Source of the DNA: Rhynchosporium graminicola
Taxonomy: Eukaryota; Ascomycota; Leotiomycetes; Helotiales; Ploettnerulaceae
Direction: 5' to 3'
NCBI GenBank assembly: GCA_900074885.1
Contig: FJUW01000023.1
Coordinates: forward strand, 270,319 to 334,318
DNA length: 64,000 bases
The notes beneath the pieces are model-generated. The model saw only the letters and a program-made list of their open reading frames with translations. It was not told the DNA's origin and searched no databases. Shown here piece after piece: positions 36,849 through 49,073 of this stretch. The position numbers and the translations under genes were made by a program. Every line of letters starts with the position of its first letter. The stretch's first letter is position 1.

Positions 36849-38437
36849 GGTCTCGCTCTCCGTCTTCCTCACTAGCCTCTCAACCTCGATGAAAACCCGA
36901 AGATCAGATTCCGATTATCAACATGGTAAGACTTACCTTCCGGACGCCAATCAAAGACACGATATATTTCATCGTAAGGGATGCAGGGGATGAGTGGCAG
37001 AATGTGACGGGGATTTTCATGGGGAAGTCGAGGGATTGGAAGGGGGGAAATGGATTGTTTGATGGTTGTGGAACTTTCTTGGGAGGTTGTGGGAGACGAG
37101 GATGAAGATGATGGCGAGTTTTGGAGTGTGGGGGAGGTTTTTGGGGTCGTTAAGAATAAGGTCTGGTTCTTGATATTTGGATTTGGATTTGGATTTGTCT
37201 CGGCTGATATTGGGGCGAGGTAGCCGAGGACGCAGTCGGTAAAATGCTCTCTACGCCTGGGATGAAGGGATTGGATATAGGCTAGCTCGATACATGTACT
37301 CGCGAGCTCTTGTCCACTGAACTTCTTGATTCCGTAAAATATCTATCTATTCCTTGACCAACCTATCAACGTAGCTCCTCGACTTCGTAGCATTACAACA
37401 CGTCTTCACGATACGCCAGATTTGAAGTTCTTATATACTCGCTTGCAAAATACACATCATCTGATTTATCAGCAAGTTACTATGCAGTTTTTACTCATGA
37501 TTTCGTTAGATGAAAACTTGCAGGATGGCTCGAGTCATGGCGCCTTGGTGAGTAATCATACCTTAGCATATCTGTGGCTGCAAATAATGAGTAAGCATAG
37601 TACCAAGGCAATGTGATATGCTTTAGTAGATAGGACCTTGTATATCCATGCCGCGTTCGCGTCATATTGGTTGATAACATGAACTTAACGAATCATACAA
37701 AGGCGGGTCTCATCTGCGAGTTTTGTAAGAGTAGCAGTACTAGAATATCTCGCGAGAGTCAAACAGCTTCCTCTCCAATCAGGAAGAAGATCTCGAGATC
37801 CCGAGATTGGAACCTTGGAAGTCGAAACTGTGTGACGTCGATGAGAGTGAAGACGCGAGGCGTCGTGTCTAGAGCTCCTTGATACGAGGGACCTGTGGTC
37901 TTGGTTTCTGGGGAGCATGGCAGAAAACTTCTCGATCCACGACCACGGTTGTCGGAAGGTTGTGGCAGATCTGATGATTTCTCTGGGCCGAACTCGAGTC
38001 TACTAAATATATACATGATTATTAATATGGACGGAATATCTACTATTGGATCTTCACTAATTAGACTTGTAATAGTAGATGAGTTCATAATGGTACGATG
38101 AGGAGACCGTTCATCCGAACATAGTGAAAGAGTTCGCACTCATCAATATCACGGATCAGGACGATCTAGAGATCTCGAGTCGAGAAAAATTGTTCGTGGA
38201 TATATAGTGAGAAATTCTACCTAGAAGAAGAGATTGAAGGAACTGTAGAAACAGATAGGTAATACCAGAACATAGAGATCTAAGAAGAAGTAGAAAGGCC
38301 AAGAGAGGGGGATGACGTTTTGCAAGTTCGAAGCGAGTACAGAAAATAAAAATAACCATCATAGTGCACTCACAAGGAGTCATTTCGGACAGCATTTGCT
38401 TGGTATACACGAGGTATGGGTGCTCTTGGTACCTTCT
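36849..38437. other. 1.6-kb region without a supported gene
   Basis: A plus-strand frame at 36923-37105 and a minus-strand frame at 37759-38139 have no recognised features. The first may be a further remnant of the decayed gene to its left. Confidence 0.4.
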
Positions 38438-38925
38438 TCACAGGCTAGTGAGGTCCCCCCAATCTTGCCTAGCTGTCGCAATAGGCATAACCCACGGGAC
38501 GCGACTTCCGGTGAAGATCTCAACATCAGGAATATACTCAGTCGAAGGATCTCTTCTATCAGGAAGATCAATACAACCAGCCTTGATCACCTATGGATGA
38601 CGATAAGATACACAACAATATACTTCTTCAGCCAGAAAGATAACTCACCATCAGCCCTGGATACCCGGTACTGGTCCTGTATAAGAGAGTCCCGCATTGT
38701 CCACAAGAGTGATTAGAAATCTTGTTTCCGCTTTCAACTTCTTACCCCCGAGCGCTGAGATTCCCCCTAATGATTCTCAGATCGGTTGCTTTGAAGCAGG
38801 ATATTGAGTGCGAAGGCAGCTCCCGTGAGCTTTCGCTCGTCGGTACAGTGACAGCGGAATTTGACGATTGGTGAGTCGTTGTAGGTGATGACGTTAGAGC
38901 CGCAGAGGCAGGAGGATTGAGTCAT
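38438..38925 (-). pseudogene. GFA/CENP-V-type zinc protein gene, broken by a stop and a frameshift
   Basis: From ATG 38925 the minus strand encodes MTQSSCLCGSNVITYNDSP..FRCHCTD and LTGAAFALNIL, the start of a GFA-domain protein. The frame then shifts near 38794-38797, and the next family-like text (DLRIIRGNL) lies in another frame. That frame contains TAA at 38742-38744 and continues as VESGNKISNHSCGQCGTLLY and YRTSTGYPGLM. An intact GT-AG intron (38648-38591) leads to the last exon 38590-38438, reading VIKAGCIDL, VEIFTGSRVPWV and a TGA stop. The family binds zinc through CxC, CxCxxC and CxxC; the third Cys of the middle motif is Glu here. It lies 114 bp from the Copia LTR. Sequencing error at one site cannot explain all defects. 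Unlikely to make a working protein. Confidence 0.7.
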
Positions 38926-39033
38926 TGTTGAAATTGATGTTGACGTCTTGGGGAAGAATTCAGCAGCTGAAGCTTCGGCCGGAGAGCTGGAGGGAGCTGG
39001 TGATTTTCGGTGATGAGATAGGATGCTGGATGT

Positions 39034-39038
39034 GAAAT
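39034..39038. repeat. target-site duplication GAAAT, left copy
   Basis: Five bases directly left of the Copia LTR start TGTTGCGAGG. The same five bases follow the right LTR at 63238-63242. Confidence 0.7.
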
Positions 39039-39192
39039 TGTTGCGAGGATATGGGTCTTGGCATGGATCAGGTGACTGTAGTCACGTGCATAGTCCGTGC
39101 GGATATTCCTAGATAATATCTTCTGTCGACTCTCTATAGTAATTAGTACTATAATATAACTAATATCATTTAACTACTTTATACTTTACTCT
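39039..39192 (+). repeat. Copia 5' LTR (154 bp)
   Basis: Begins TGTTGCGAGG and ends TACTCT. The same 154-bp repeat occurs at 53401-53554 and 60580-60733 (inverted) and 63084-63237 (direct). This is the least mutated of the forward copies and still holds several CA/TG pairs, including a GTGACTGTAGTCAC near-palindrome. Confidence 0.8.
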
Positions 39193-40314
39193 GAAGATTA
39201 ACGTAACCTTGCGATAAGTTATAAGCCCCGATAGCTAGAAGTAGAGTAGTACTCAAAGAAGCAGTAGTACTATGATTCTTAATAGTAAGTATCGAACTAT
39301 TTCTTAGTACTAAAAAAGTAGAGATTTAAGTTACGAGCTTCCGATTAAGGTATAGTATACGCGTATAGTCAGTTAAACTAGCGCGTCTTTCTATAGTAAA
39401 TATAGTCGCGTAGAGTACTAGTGGAGAGAGTTCTTCAGCTATCGTACTTACGCTATCATTAGAAGAAGTCGAAGAAGTATACTCCGATAACTCTAGCTCT
39501 ATTGAAGAGTCTTTAGAGTCTTCAATACTATATATAAGCCGTATAGTACTCAATACTCGTACTCGTATAGCAATCAAAGTCGAAGATTTCGAAATTATCG
39601 CATCTCGAGGTGCAGAGTCTTCCGCGCTAGCGCCGGAACCCACCCAAGTCCCCAGGACTTAAAATATACCCGATTTACCTCCTGCAGACGCTAAATCGAC
39701 GTCCTAGGACTATCCAGAGGATCCGGAAGACCCGGAATCGGAACCTATTACTACGATTACGCTAGAGCTATATAAACGTAAGAAGATAAGTAGCTTTACG
39801 TCTTTGAACTTAGCAGATAGCTATAAGCTTAAGGGAGGAGAGAACTATATAGAATAGAGAGATAAGATACTAAATATTACTAAAACTAATAGAATTAGTA
39901 AGTTTCTTAACGTTAAATCTCATAACTATATGCCTAAAGAGGTAGATAAATAGAACGATAAGGTTAACGATAAAGCTCTTAAGAAGTAGTAAGATTAGGA
40001 GTCTAGAGAGAGTTAAATAAAGCTAGTAATCACGCTGAATTATAAGGCCGGATCTCTCGCGTATATAACTAGTAAAACTACCGCATTAGATATATAGGAG
40101 GCCTTATAGGCGCAGTATAAAGGAGGTGGCAATATACTAGTATATAACGCTATATAAGATTATATTAAGCTCTAGTATAACGATTTCAACTCCTTAGAGA
40201 AGTTTATTATCACTTTTAAGCTCTTAATTATCAAATTAGAGACTTTAATAATAGCTCTACCTCCGGTATAGTATTTAATTATATTTATTACTATAGTTTC
40301 AGAGAAGTGGCCTA

Positions 40315-40319
40315 TATAG
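40315..40319. repeat. target-site duplication TATAG, left copy
   Basis: Matches 41861-41865. Removing 40320-41865 restores Copia sequence equal to the inverted copy near 59460. Confidence 0.8.
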
Positions 40320-40521
40320 TATGACGGCGCATAGTATACGTGGCAGATACGGGCCAGTATCGGTGCCTTAGGCATACCCTCCTTATATATATAGAAGGTG
40401 CAGACTCCTTTAGAGCTCTGCATCTTTCTGTTTCCTTCGTACTAGACTATATAAGATCGCTCTTAGCCTCTCTACTTATTTATTCTTACTTATATACCGC
40501 CTTAAGTCTTATGTTATTATA
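40320..40521 (+). repeat. short element 5' LTR (202 bp)
   Basis: Begins TATGACGGCG and ends TTATTATA. RIP-modified ends of an original TGTAACG/CGTTACA type pair are likely. Confidence 0.8.
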
Positions 40522-41658
40522 TTAAATAGAAAGATTAAGACCGCCGGAGATAGTATTAAATAATATCTCACTTAGAAAACTCGATTCGCACGTACGACTA
40601 CTAGGGAGCTCTTCGCTAAGTTATCTCTACTTACTTTAGATTTTCGGAATTATACGGAAATAGTTAGTACTATTAATTACGAATTCGATAGTTAGGTTTT
40701 TAAAAGAGCTAAGATTCTAGAGATCTCTCGGATAGCTAGGAATTTAAACGTAATTTAGCTTTAGAAGTATTAGTATTACTACGAAGTTACTCTCAGATAC
40801 TTCGAAACTCGTTCCTTCGTGCGTACGAAGTAAAATAGCGGACGAATTTTAGGTGGAAACTTCCCTATAGGCCTTAATATTTATTATCCCCTTACTTGAC
40901 TTTAACCCTCCGAAAGTAGCTCTAATAGCGAAAAACCTTACTTTTAGGCTAGGACGAAGTAGCTTATTACCCTAGCGGAAATTATCGGAATTCGACTTAT
41001 AATCCCTATACCCCGGTATAATTTAGCCCCCCTCGGCAGAATCGACCTCCCTCTACTAAGACTTTTAATTTAATACTCTTTATATCTACTTAATAAAGAT
41101 ATCTAACTCTCCTTAATCTTTTAGCTTCTTTAGAATTCGATTTAGACCTTCGTTTCTTTCGTAACCTTCAAGTGTTTCAATTACTCGCTTAGCCTCGCTT
41201 ATTCAGTAAAACTCAGTATTATAATTACTAATAGAACTTACCCTTAAACGCTCTTTAATTAATAATTTATAAACCTCCGGCAAGTCGCAACTAACTAAAA
41301 GTATCGATAATCTTAATATAGGGATTAACCTGTTTTTCAGCTAATAGCGTGCTTCTATTCAGGACCGACTAGAAGTTAATTCAGACTAATACCCGACTAC
41401 GCGTGCCTATAAAGCGCTAGTCTAGAGCTCTACTTCTAGCCTTATAAGAGATTACTTAGAACTATAGTATCTCTCGGAGATTACGTTTCCCTCTGCAGAA
41501 GAGATAATCTCGGTACTAAATTAGTATCTACGGTTTCAGTTTAATAGAAATTTGGAAGGTTATCTTGATATTTAACTACGTTTTATACTTACTTTGTTTC
41601 CTTAGTTACTTCGATTCTTCAAAGCTCGAGGGCGAGCCTTTATCTTAGAAGGGGGTAA

Positions 41659-41860
41659 TATAACGGCGTATAGTATACGTAGCAGATACGGGCTAGTATC
41701 GGTGCCTTAGGTATACCCTCCTTATATATATAGAAGGTATAGACTCCTTCAGAGCTCTGCATCTTTCTATTTCCTTCGTACTAGACTATATAAGATTGCT
41801 CTTAGCCTCCCTACTTATTTATTCTTGCTTATATACCGCCTTAAGTCTTATATCGTTATA
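41659..41860 (+). repeat. short element 3' LTR (202 bp)
   Basis: Begins TATAACGGCG and ends ATCGTTATA. Aligns end to end with 40320-40521 with mostly transition differences. Confidence 0.8.
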
Positions 41861-41865
41861 TATAG
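41861..41865. repeat. target-site duplication TATAG, right copy
   Basis: Pairs with 40315-40319. Confidence 0.8.
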
Positions 41866-43458
41866 GCTAAAAGATAACGTTCTCTCTTAAGAGTTTCTTC
41901 TAGTAATAACCTAGATACGACCGAGAAGGCTAAATCAGAAGTAACTTTAGTTAGTTTAATCGAAGATATTACTAACGAGGCAAGAGCGAGTAACTCTACC
42001 GGAAAGATAGTAGGTTAAGCTCTATATAGCAATAAGTCTATACCTAAGAAAGGAAGCGGCGGAGGAGCTACTAAGCCGGCTAGTAAGGATACTAGGCCGA
42101 CTTATCAGTACTATAAACAGACGTCGCTAAAGTATACTCTAGAGAACTATTTTATTATTAATAAATAGAAGAAGAAGAAGTTTAAGGAGAAGTCTAGAAA
42201 GAAGTAGATCCCGTATACCGAATAGCTAAAGAAGAAAGAGAGAGAGAGTAAGACTAATAAGACTAATAAGAAGAAGACTAGTAGTAGAAAGAAGAAAGAT
42301 AACGATTCTGACGATAGTAGTATCTTCGGCGCAGCCCTTTTACTATATTTCCCTACTATTACAGCTTCTATAGCTATATTCTCTTACTATAATAAGTCAC
42401 GATAGCTCTTCGATACCGGCGCTATAGAGCATATATCTAATAACCTTTCCAAATTTACCTTATATACGCTAAAAGACGACTTACCTTATATACTCACTAT
42501 TAATAGGCCGTTACGCCCTACCGGGATTAGAAGTTATACGATTAAGGCGATAAAGACCGATAGTATAGTACGTATATTAGAGTACTATAATATACTATAT
42601 ATCCCGCAGTCTCTAGTCTATCTATACTCCGGTTCTAAATTAAATAAATTAAGAGGTTATTTACGCAGTTCTATTCTCTATATATCTAAGGAGAAGGAGA
42701 TCTATATAATTAATAAGAATCTATTTATTATTAAAGAAGAGACGACCTCCGGCGCAGGGTACGCTAGCCTTCCGGGTTTAAGCTTACCTGCAGTAGTAGA
42801 GTAAGCTATAGTCGATATAGAGCTTTAGTATAGATATATATATCACGCTAGCTTTAATATAGTACGACGCACTTAATCTATAGTTACTAGTATAAAGTTT
42901 ATAGAGCTTAAGACTAGTAGAACTCGCCTTTATATACTATATAAGAAAAGCTGACCTATTCGGAAAGTTAATAAGGTATCAGCACGTGCACGACCTACTA
43001 GATCGATAGATGAAATCCATATAGATATAGTATACCTTAAACCTAAGGGTCTAAATAATCACTCTTACGTCTCTATCTTCTTATACGCTTATTCGACTAG
43101 AAAGTAAGCTTTTACTTACGCTAAGAAGTCGGATATATACTTAGCTAATTAAACGCTAATCAAGTTAGCCGAAATATAGTATTACCGCAAAATTAAGGTA
43201 TAGAGATATAATAAGAGTAAGGAGTACTCTCCCTCTTAGATAAAAGAGCTTACTAACTACTTTAGAATACTACTAGAGGAGTCTACTCTATATACTCTAG
43301 AGTAAGATAGAAGAGCTAAACGCTCTATATATATAATTATCGAGAAAGTATATATAATTATAGTAGATCAGAATATACTTGACTATATATAGCCGGAAAT
43401 TCTACTCGCTTATATATATATCGCTAACCTTACCTCTACTTCTAGAGTAGAAGGGAAG

Positions 43459-46400
43459 TGTGACGCTTACTCTAGAAAGGTCTCAAAACTACCTGAGTAA
43501 TAAGACCTCACATTACTATGAATATGAAGTAGTAAGAATCACTTAAGAATCTATAACTAAGGAGTGAAGAAGTAGAGAGAGAATAGAAGTATATACATGA
43601 AAAGGGGCCCCTAAACTCTACTCGTATAATCTCGCTTAGTAGTAAGTATTTCTACTAATAAGGAGAGACCTCTAAACCTAACTAGTTATTATACTACCTC
43701 CCCCTCCGAAAAAAGCTCGCCCTCGAGCGTTAGTTTATCTCCTTATTACTATTAAGGTAGTTGTAATTATTAATTCTATCGTAGAAAACTTTTAGCTAAT
43801 TAGGTAATCTAGCAGGAGGTCTAGCTTGCGTTAGGTTATTAAGGTAGAATTATTATAGCTTAGTAGGAGCGTATTTAATATCTATAGCGTCGTACTATAT
43901 AAGATCGATATCTTGATTTAACTAGGAAACTCGGTATAAAAGGCTATTGCGCTACTTGCGGCAAGTAAGTATATCTTCGATCTCCTATTTATCGTTACTA
44001 GTGATATTAATAAGTAGTAGTAGTAGTAAGGTTTATCCTAGCAAGGGGTCGTTTAGATACTTCCGTAGCTTAGCAGTAGGGAATACGTTATATACTTTTA
44101 TACTAGTAGAGAGCTCTAAGCGATAAGAGCTTCCGACCTTTTTAATTATACGGAAGAGTCTATTAGTCAGGAAGTCGAGTTTTTTACTAAGTCGAGTACT
44201 CGTAAAGTAGCGTATATCTAGCTAGATAAGGTCGTCTATAGTAAAGTCGACTTCATAGTATAAGCGATTATAGGATTAGGATATCTTAGCTTATATACGT
44301 TAGAAGCTAGATTAAGTAGTAGTCTAGGCGTCGCATAAGCGATTAGCGTAATCTAGAGCTTACTAAGTATTCAACTTATCAGTAGGTATAGTAGAGTTAG
44401 GTAAGTCTTTCTAATTCTAATTAACACGAGGTATATATCTATAAATAACTTCAAAGAGTAAGAGACCTCTAAGGGATTCGTAAGGGAGAGTTATCTAGGC
44501 GTAGTCTATAATAAGTAAGAATTCCGACTAGTTATCTTAATAGTAAGAGATAAAAGGTCGTAATCTACGTTAGAGATATTAGTTATAGATCTCTATTTAG
44601 CTATCTATTTATAAGTAGTCTGCTATAGAAAGTTATCTTTTAGTACTAAGAATTATAATAACTATAGTCTAAAAACAGGAAACGAATTAAGGCCCTCTAT
44701 TAGAGGTAATTATTAATAGAGCTCCGAAATAGTAGTATACGTAGTATAAGTAAAGCTTTATAAGGTCGCGCGCATCGGAAGTCTTTCGGCATAGAATACT
44801 AATTACTTATTTACTGAAATAGTCGATAAATACGAGAACGTTATCGTAGCTGTATTTATCGCGGTTAAAGCTATAGTAATCGACTATAATATACTCCTAT
44901 AGATATAACAGTACGGGCAGAAGTTAGAGGAGGCCCGGTTTCTTATTACGCGGCACTTGAATTCGTTAGTAAGTATAATAGTTATAGTAGTACTAGTTAA
45001 TAATTAAAGCGATTCTGTACTACTAGTATTATAATACTAGTAGTTATAAGGTCTTCTTTACACTTAGATAGGTAGTCTCTAATTAGTCGTATACTTCGCG
45101 TATAAGTAGCGTGCGAAAGTATAAGACGTTAGGTACGATTAGTCTTCCTTCATAGAGTAGAAGATCTTTTTCTATAGTTAGTTTTCTAAGAGTAGTAGAG
45201 AGAGCTTATTTTCGTAAAGCTTAGAGTAATAGCGTAGTGCGATTAGTATTAAGTACTTACTATACTATAGAAAAGACTAGCGATAAGTCGGCGACTTCTA
45301 AGGCGTTAATAAGCTTAAAGTTATCTATAGAGTTAGAGCTATTCCGGAGGTTACTTATAAGTAGTACTAGATCGATTTAGTCTTCGCGTAGCAGCTGCTA
45401 TAAACGCTAAGTTCTTTTAGCGTTATTCTAGTCGTCTAATTCATCTATTCTACGAGAGAGAGCGTCAGCGAGTAGATTATACTTCCTAGGTCGATAAGTA
45501 ATTATAAAGTTATAATCTATAAGTAGCTCGGCTTATCGGGCTTATCATGCGTTCAGCTATTTAGAGGTTATAAAGTACTTAAGAGCTTTATAATTAGTAA
45601 CGACACGGATCTGATATAGTACGCCTATAAGCTCAGATCTCTAGTTACTAAAAGAACGTATAATTACGAGTATTTCCTTATTATAAATAGCGTAATTAAG
45701 CTCGGCAGGTAGTATAGTCTTAGAGAAGTAGGCTACTAGGAACTAGTCTTCGTCATACTATTGCGATAGCACACCTGCTATTACTCTATTACTAGCGTCT
45801 ATTTCGATTATATAAGGTAGATATTACTAATAGTAGTAGAGAAGTAGTGCTAAAGTAAGAGCGTGCTTTAGGTGATCAAAAGTATCTTTATACTCCTTAG
45901 CGAACTGAAATAATATATTATTTTTAGTAAGTTATATAAGAGGTTTTGCGATAATTCCGTAGTCTTTAATAAATCGTTNTCGATGAAACCTTTAGCTAAG
46001 TTATTAGTAATATACGCCTTAACGACTTCAAGTTCTTTAGCTAATATCTTATATAAGGGGAAGTATTTAAGGTTCTTCTCGGCCCCTTCCTTAAGCTTAA
46101 TTCAGTAATCGTATAAGCGATAAGGAGGGAGAATATCGCTAGCTTCCTTAGAAAAGACGTATACCTACTAGCTATACTCGTGAGAGATCTATAGTTCTGA
46201 ATCTAATTCGCTTAAGCTAATAGTAAATTATTAGGCGGTTTTACGACGTTCTATAAGGTCGATAGTCAAAGATACAATAGTAGTATTACGTTACTAAACT
46301 ACGATTCGGTCGTTAAGAAGCTTATCTATCTCGTGAAAAGTAGTAGAGAAGATCTTATCGTTAGAAGACTTCTAGCGTTTATATAAGAGATAGAAAGCTA

Positions 46401-49073
46401 AGCTACTAATCGTATAAATCTCTAGCGCAGGAGGCTCTAGAAGAGGTCTGAATATATAAGGTAATCTTTATCGCTTCCGAAATGTCATAATAGCTATTTT
46501 TATACTTTAAGTAGCTTCTATTAAGTCGCGAGATAGTATTCCGAGTAACTATTAGTCTATAGTATAAATTATATAAGCGTAGTCTTATACGTAAGTCTTT
46601 AACGTAGAGACTTCTAATTAGAGTTAAAGTAGAGATTCACGCGGGATATAAGCGATAATATCACTGAATTATACGCACTTCGGCTATATATTAGTAGCTT
46701 CTTTAGAGTATAAAGACTTCTCTTTACTACTCTATTCTTATTCTTTAGGTAATAAATACTTAGGCTCGTCGTATCTATAATAAGTAGTATAAACGCCGGA
46801 GAAACGGTCCTAACTAATCGGCAGTAGTAATAGAGGGTTAGTTACCTGTAGAATACTCTCTAGGGGAGAGTTTTAGATATTTTTATAGCTATAAGTCTCC
46901 CTAGAAATACGCTTCTAAGCTAGTAATAGTCGTTTAATAATAGAGATAGAGTTAATAACAGCTCGAATATTAACAAGAGAGTTAGCTGCGCTTCGCTATT
47001 CCTTATACGCTTCTCAGAACTAATTAAGGCGTTCGTTTCGTTCGTTAGCGTCGTATTAGTAGCGCTAGTAAGTATAGTATTTATATAAGTCCTTAATCTC
47101 GATCGGAGAGCTATAAAAATTACTAAGAGGAGTATATAGTAGCTAAATGATCTATTATTTAGAGGCATCTAAGAGTACTTAATATTCCGAAAGCTAGGTC
47201 CTTCCGAGTATAATACTATAGTTTCCGAGAGTAGTAATAAGAAAAGGGGTAAATACCTGAACGCGACGATCTACTATTAAATTAAGTATCGTATAGTAAC
47301 TGATAGTACTACTATTAACGCTATTAAAGCCTTTAATAGGAATTACGTTTAGTAGAGAGTAAATTAAAGGTTTTAAGAAGAAGGAAAGAGATTTAAGAAA
47401 AGAATAATTAATAAAATAATATTTATTAGCTCCAGAATCGAGAAGTACGAGTAGCTTATACGAGAGTCTATTCTTAGTAAGAGTAGCACGTATAATAAAT
47501 AATTAACTATTAAGAAGCTTCATAAAGTTAAGATATCGCATATCTCGTATACTACCTAAGAAAGAGTCTTTCCCTAAGCGTAGTCTTTTACTAGCGGTTT
47601 AATATACTCCTAGGCGTTATCGTACGTTTCTTCTAGCTCGCTATTAACGTTATTATTAGTATTAATTATATTGATTCGATACGGAGTATTAGGTCGAGCT
47701 AACAATAAGCGTAAGTATAAGGTAGGCGTAAAGTAACAAGGAGTATTCGCCGGCGATTATATATAAAGCGTATCGTTTCGTGCAGAGTATAATACTTATT
47801 TACTAGTCGTACTAGTGTTCTCAGGCGTAAGAAGACTAATTTACGGATAAGAAGAGGAGTTAGTACTACAGCGCTAAGAGGAGGTATTTATAAGGCGTTC
47901 CCGAGTCGCGCTAGCCTTAGCCGAAGACTCGGAATAATAAGTCTTTTTAATAAATTAACCTTAGTCTTTAGCTTATATAGCCTTAACGTATTCTTCTAGT
48001 ATCCTTAATATTCAGTACTATTAGAAAAGCTATTTCCGTAGCCGTATAAGTAGCTTCTCCTATAAGTCTATTTTCAGAGTCGATTAATCATTTACTCTAG
48101 CTTTACGAGCTAGCGTACGAAACTCGTAGTAGAATATCTAGAAAGTCTACTTATAATCTATCTTTAGCGCGGAGTAGCTAGCTCTTATAGTTTATTAGTC
48201 GTATAGATTAGATAAGAAAGAGATAAGTTAAGTAATCATATCGAGTAAATCGATCATACTACCTTCTTTGTTATATTCTAGTTCTAAGAATAAGAGTTCT
48301 AAGTAAGTTCTAGCTATTCCTTCCGTTTAGTTAAGTAACTAATCTTTACAGTGATCTTCGTCGATAAAGTAGCTAGAGTAACGCCGGAGGGCGTTATATA
48401 TCTGCACTTCCTAGAGTTTTAAAGAGTAATCGATTCTATTAGAGAGCTTATTTAGAAGGTTCAGTATCTTCTCTATACGCGTAACATATAATATTAACGA
48501 TATTCCTCCGGTAGATTATTCTCGACGACGATTATTAGGCGTAAGAGTAGCGTTATCTTCTTTAATTAATAGTAGCAGTATTATACGCAATTAAACGTTA
48601 TTAAATAATATAAACTTAGTAGAGCGCTAGGCAGTCAACTAGCGTAGTTCTAGGAACTCGTCCCGTAACTAGCGTAGTTCTACAGATAAGTTAGCGTTTA
48701 ATTATCTCTCCTTCGCAAGCTTCCTTTCTACCTCTTATAGCTAGTAAGCGCGATCTTCTCATGAGTTACTTATAGTTACTATTAATATAAGGGTATTATC
48801 AGGGAGGTTTAGCGACTCAGTAAGTTCGTTAATTATAGTAAGAGTTAAGGAGCTTAACTCGGACGAGGCGTTATCGCGAGTACTCTCTACTATAAAGAGA
48901 GGTAAGTTATAGCGAGTATTACGAGTCGCTGAAGAATAGGAAGTAGAAGGAGTCAGAGAACCGGTAGTCGATTTATCGGACTTAGGTTACTTCGGTTTAG
49001 GTACTATTCTTCAAGTTTATACTTAGTATAAGCTTTCTCTATATAGCGTAGTCTCCTGCGTTTAGTAGCTCTA
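43459..49073 (-). mobile_element. Gypsy-1 copy C, 5' end lost at an N
   Basis: The 3' LTR is 43459-43693 (minus orientation), followed by a purine-rich tract (GGAGGGGGAGG on the minus strand) as expected at the 3' end. Minus-strand frames give the end of the RT/RNase H region: RFIKDYGIIAKPLI, then text of the form LKHALTLALLL, IEIDASN, AYFSKTILPAELNY and ITYRPRKYNLLADALSRR, the classic Ty3/Gypsy order. The RT start (PLYKILAKELEVVKAYITNN) lies at about 46050-45980 next to an N. Gag-like remnants extend to 49073. The 5' LTR should follow within about 70 bp but is missing beyond the N at 49074. Confidence 0.8.
45979..45979. other. single N inside the Gypsy-1 reverse transcriptase
   Basis: On the minus strand the frame reads ...NLAKGFI, then N, then RFIKDYG... 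In Ty3/Gypsy proteins these two blocks are normally separated by most of the reverse transcriptase palm, roughly 200 or more residues including the YxDD motif. The N therefore stands for hundreds of missing bases, or for a join between two different copies. Confidence 0.65.

Larger units (their letters stand above)
40320..41860 (+). mobile_element. short (1.54-kb) LTR element related to Gypsy-2
   Basis: LTRs at 40320-40521 and 41659-41860 (202 bp each) and a TATAG duplication on both sides define the ends precisely. The internal part is only 1137 bp, too short for gag-pol. It begins with the same bases that follow the Gypsy-2 5' LTR (TTAAATARAAAGATTAAGA) and ends with a purine-rich tract (AGAAGGGGG) before the 3' LTR. 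Some gag-like frame text remains near 40600-40800. It inserted into the outer Copia gag. Confidence 0.8.
39193..43458 (+). mobile_element. outer Copia, 5' part: gag, zinc knuckle, protease, integrase start
   Basis: Plus-strand remnants in order: acidic/Ser-rich gag start near 39560-39780; the gag core with SLNLADSYKLKGGENYIE near 39800; an interruption by the short LTR element (40320-41860); a zinc-knuckle remnant near 42105-42150 in which Cys codons have become Tyr; a protease remnant with LFDTGAIEHIS near 42410; and the integrase from about 42950 until Gypsy-1 begins at 43459. Stops occur throughout. The inverted copy at 53401-60733 supplies the uninterrupted reference. Confidence 0.75.

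Noticed and set aside
39216..39229. possible primer-binding site resembling the anticodon-side half of initiator tRNA-Met
   Set aside because: The match is only about ten bases and starts about 24 bases after the LTR end, further than usual.
39326..39643. 105-codon minus-strand frame, identical to one at 60129-60446
   Set aside because: It is antisense to the Copia gag start in both copies and begins with GTG, not ATG. Its identity reflects similar element copies.
40172..40423. 83-codon minus-strand frame
   Set aside because: It runs across the junction between Copia and the short LTR element and is antisense to gag.
46920..47168. 82-codon minus-strand frame in Gypsy-1
   Set aside because: A RIP-degraded gag-pol fragment; the same region in the other copies is broken by stops.
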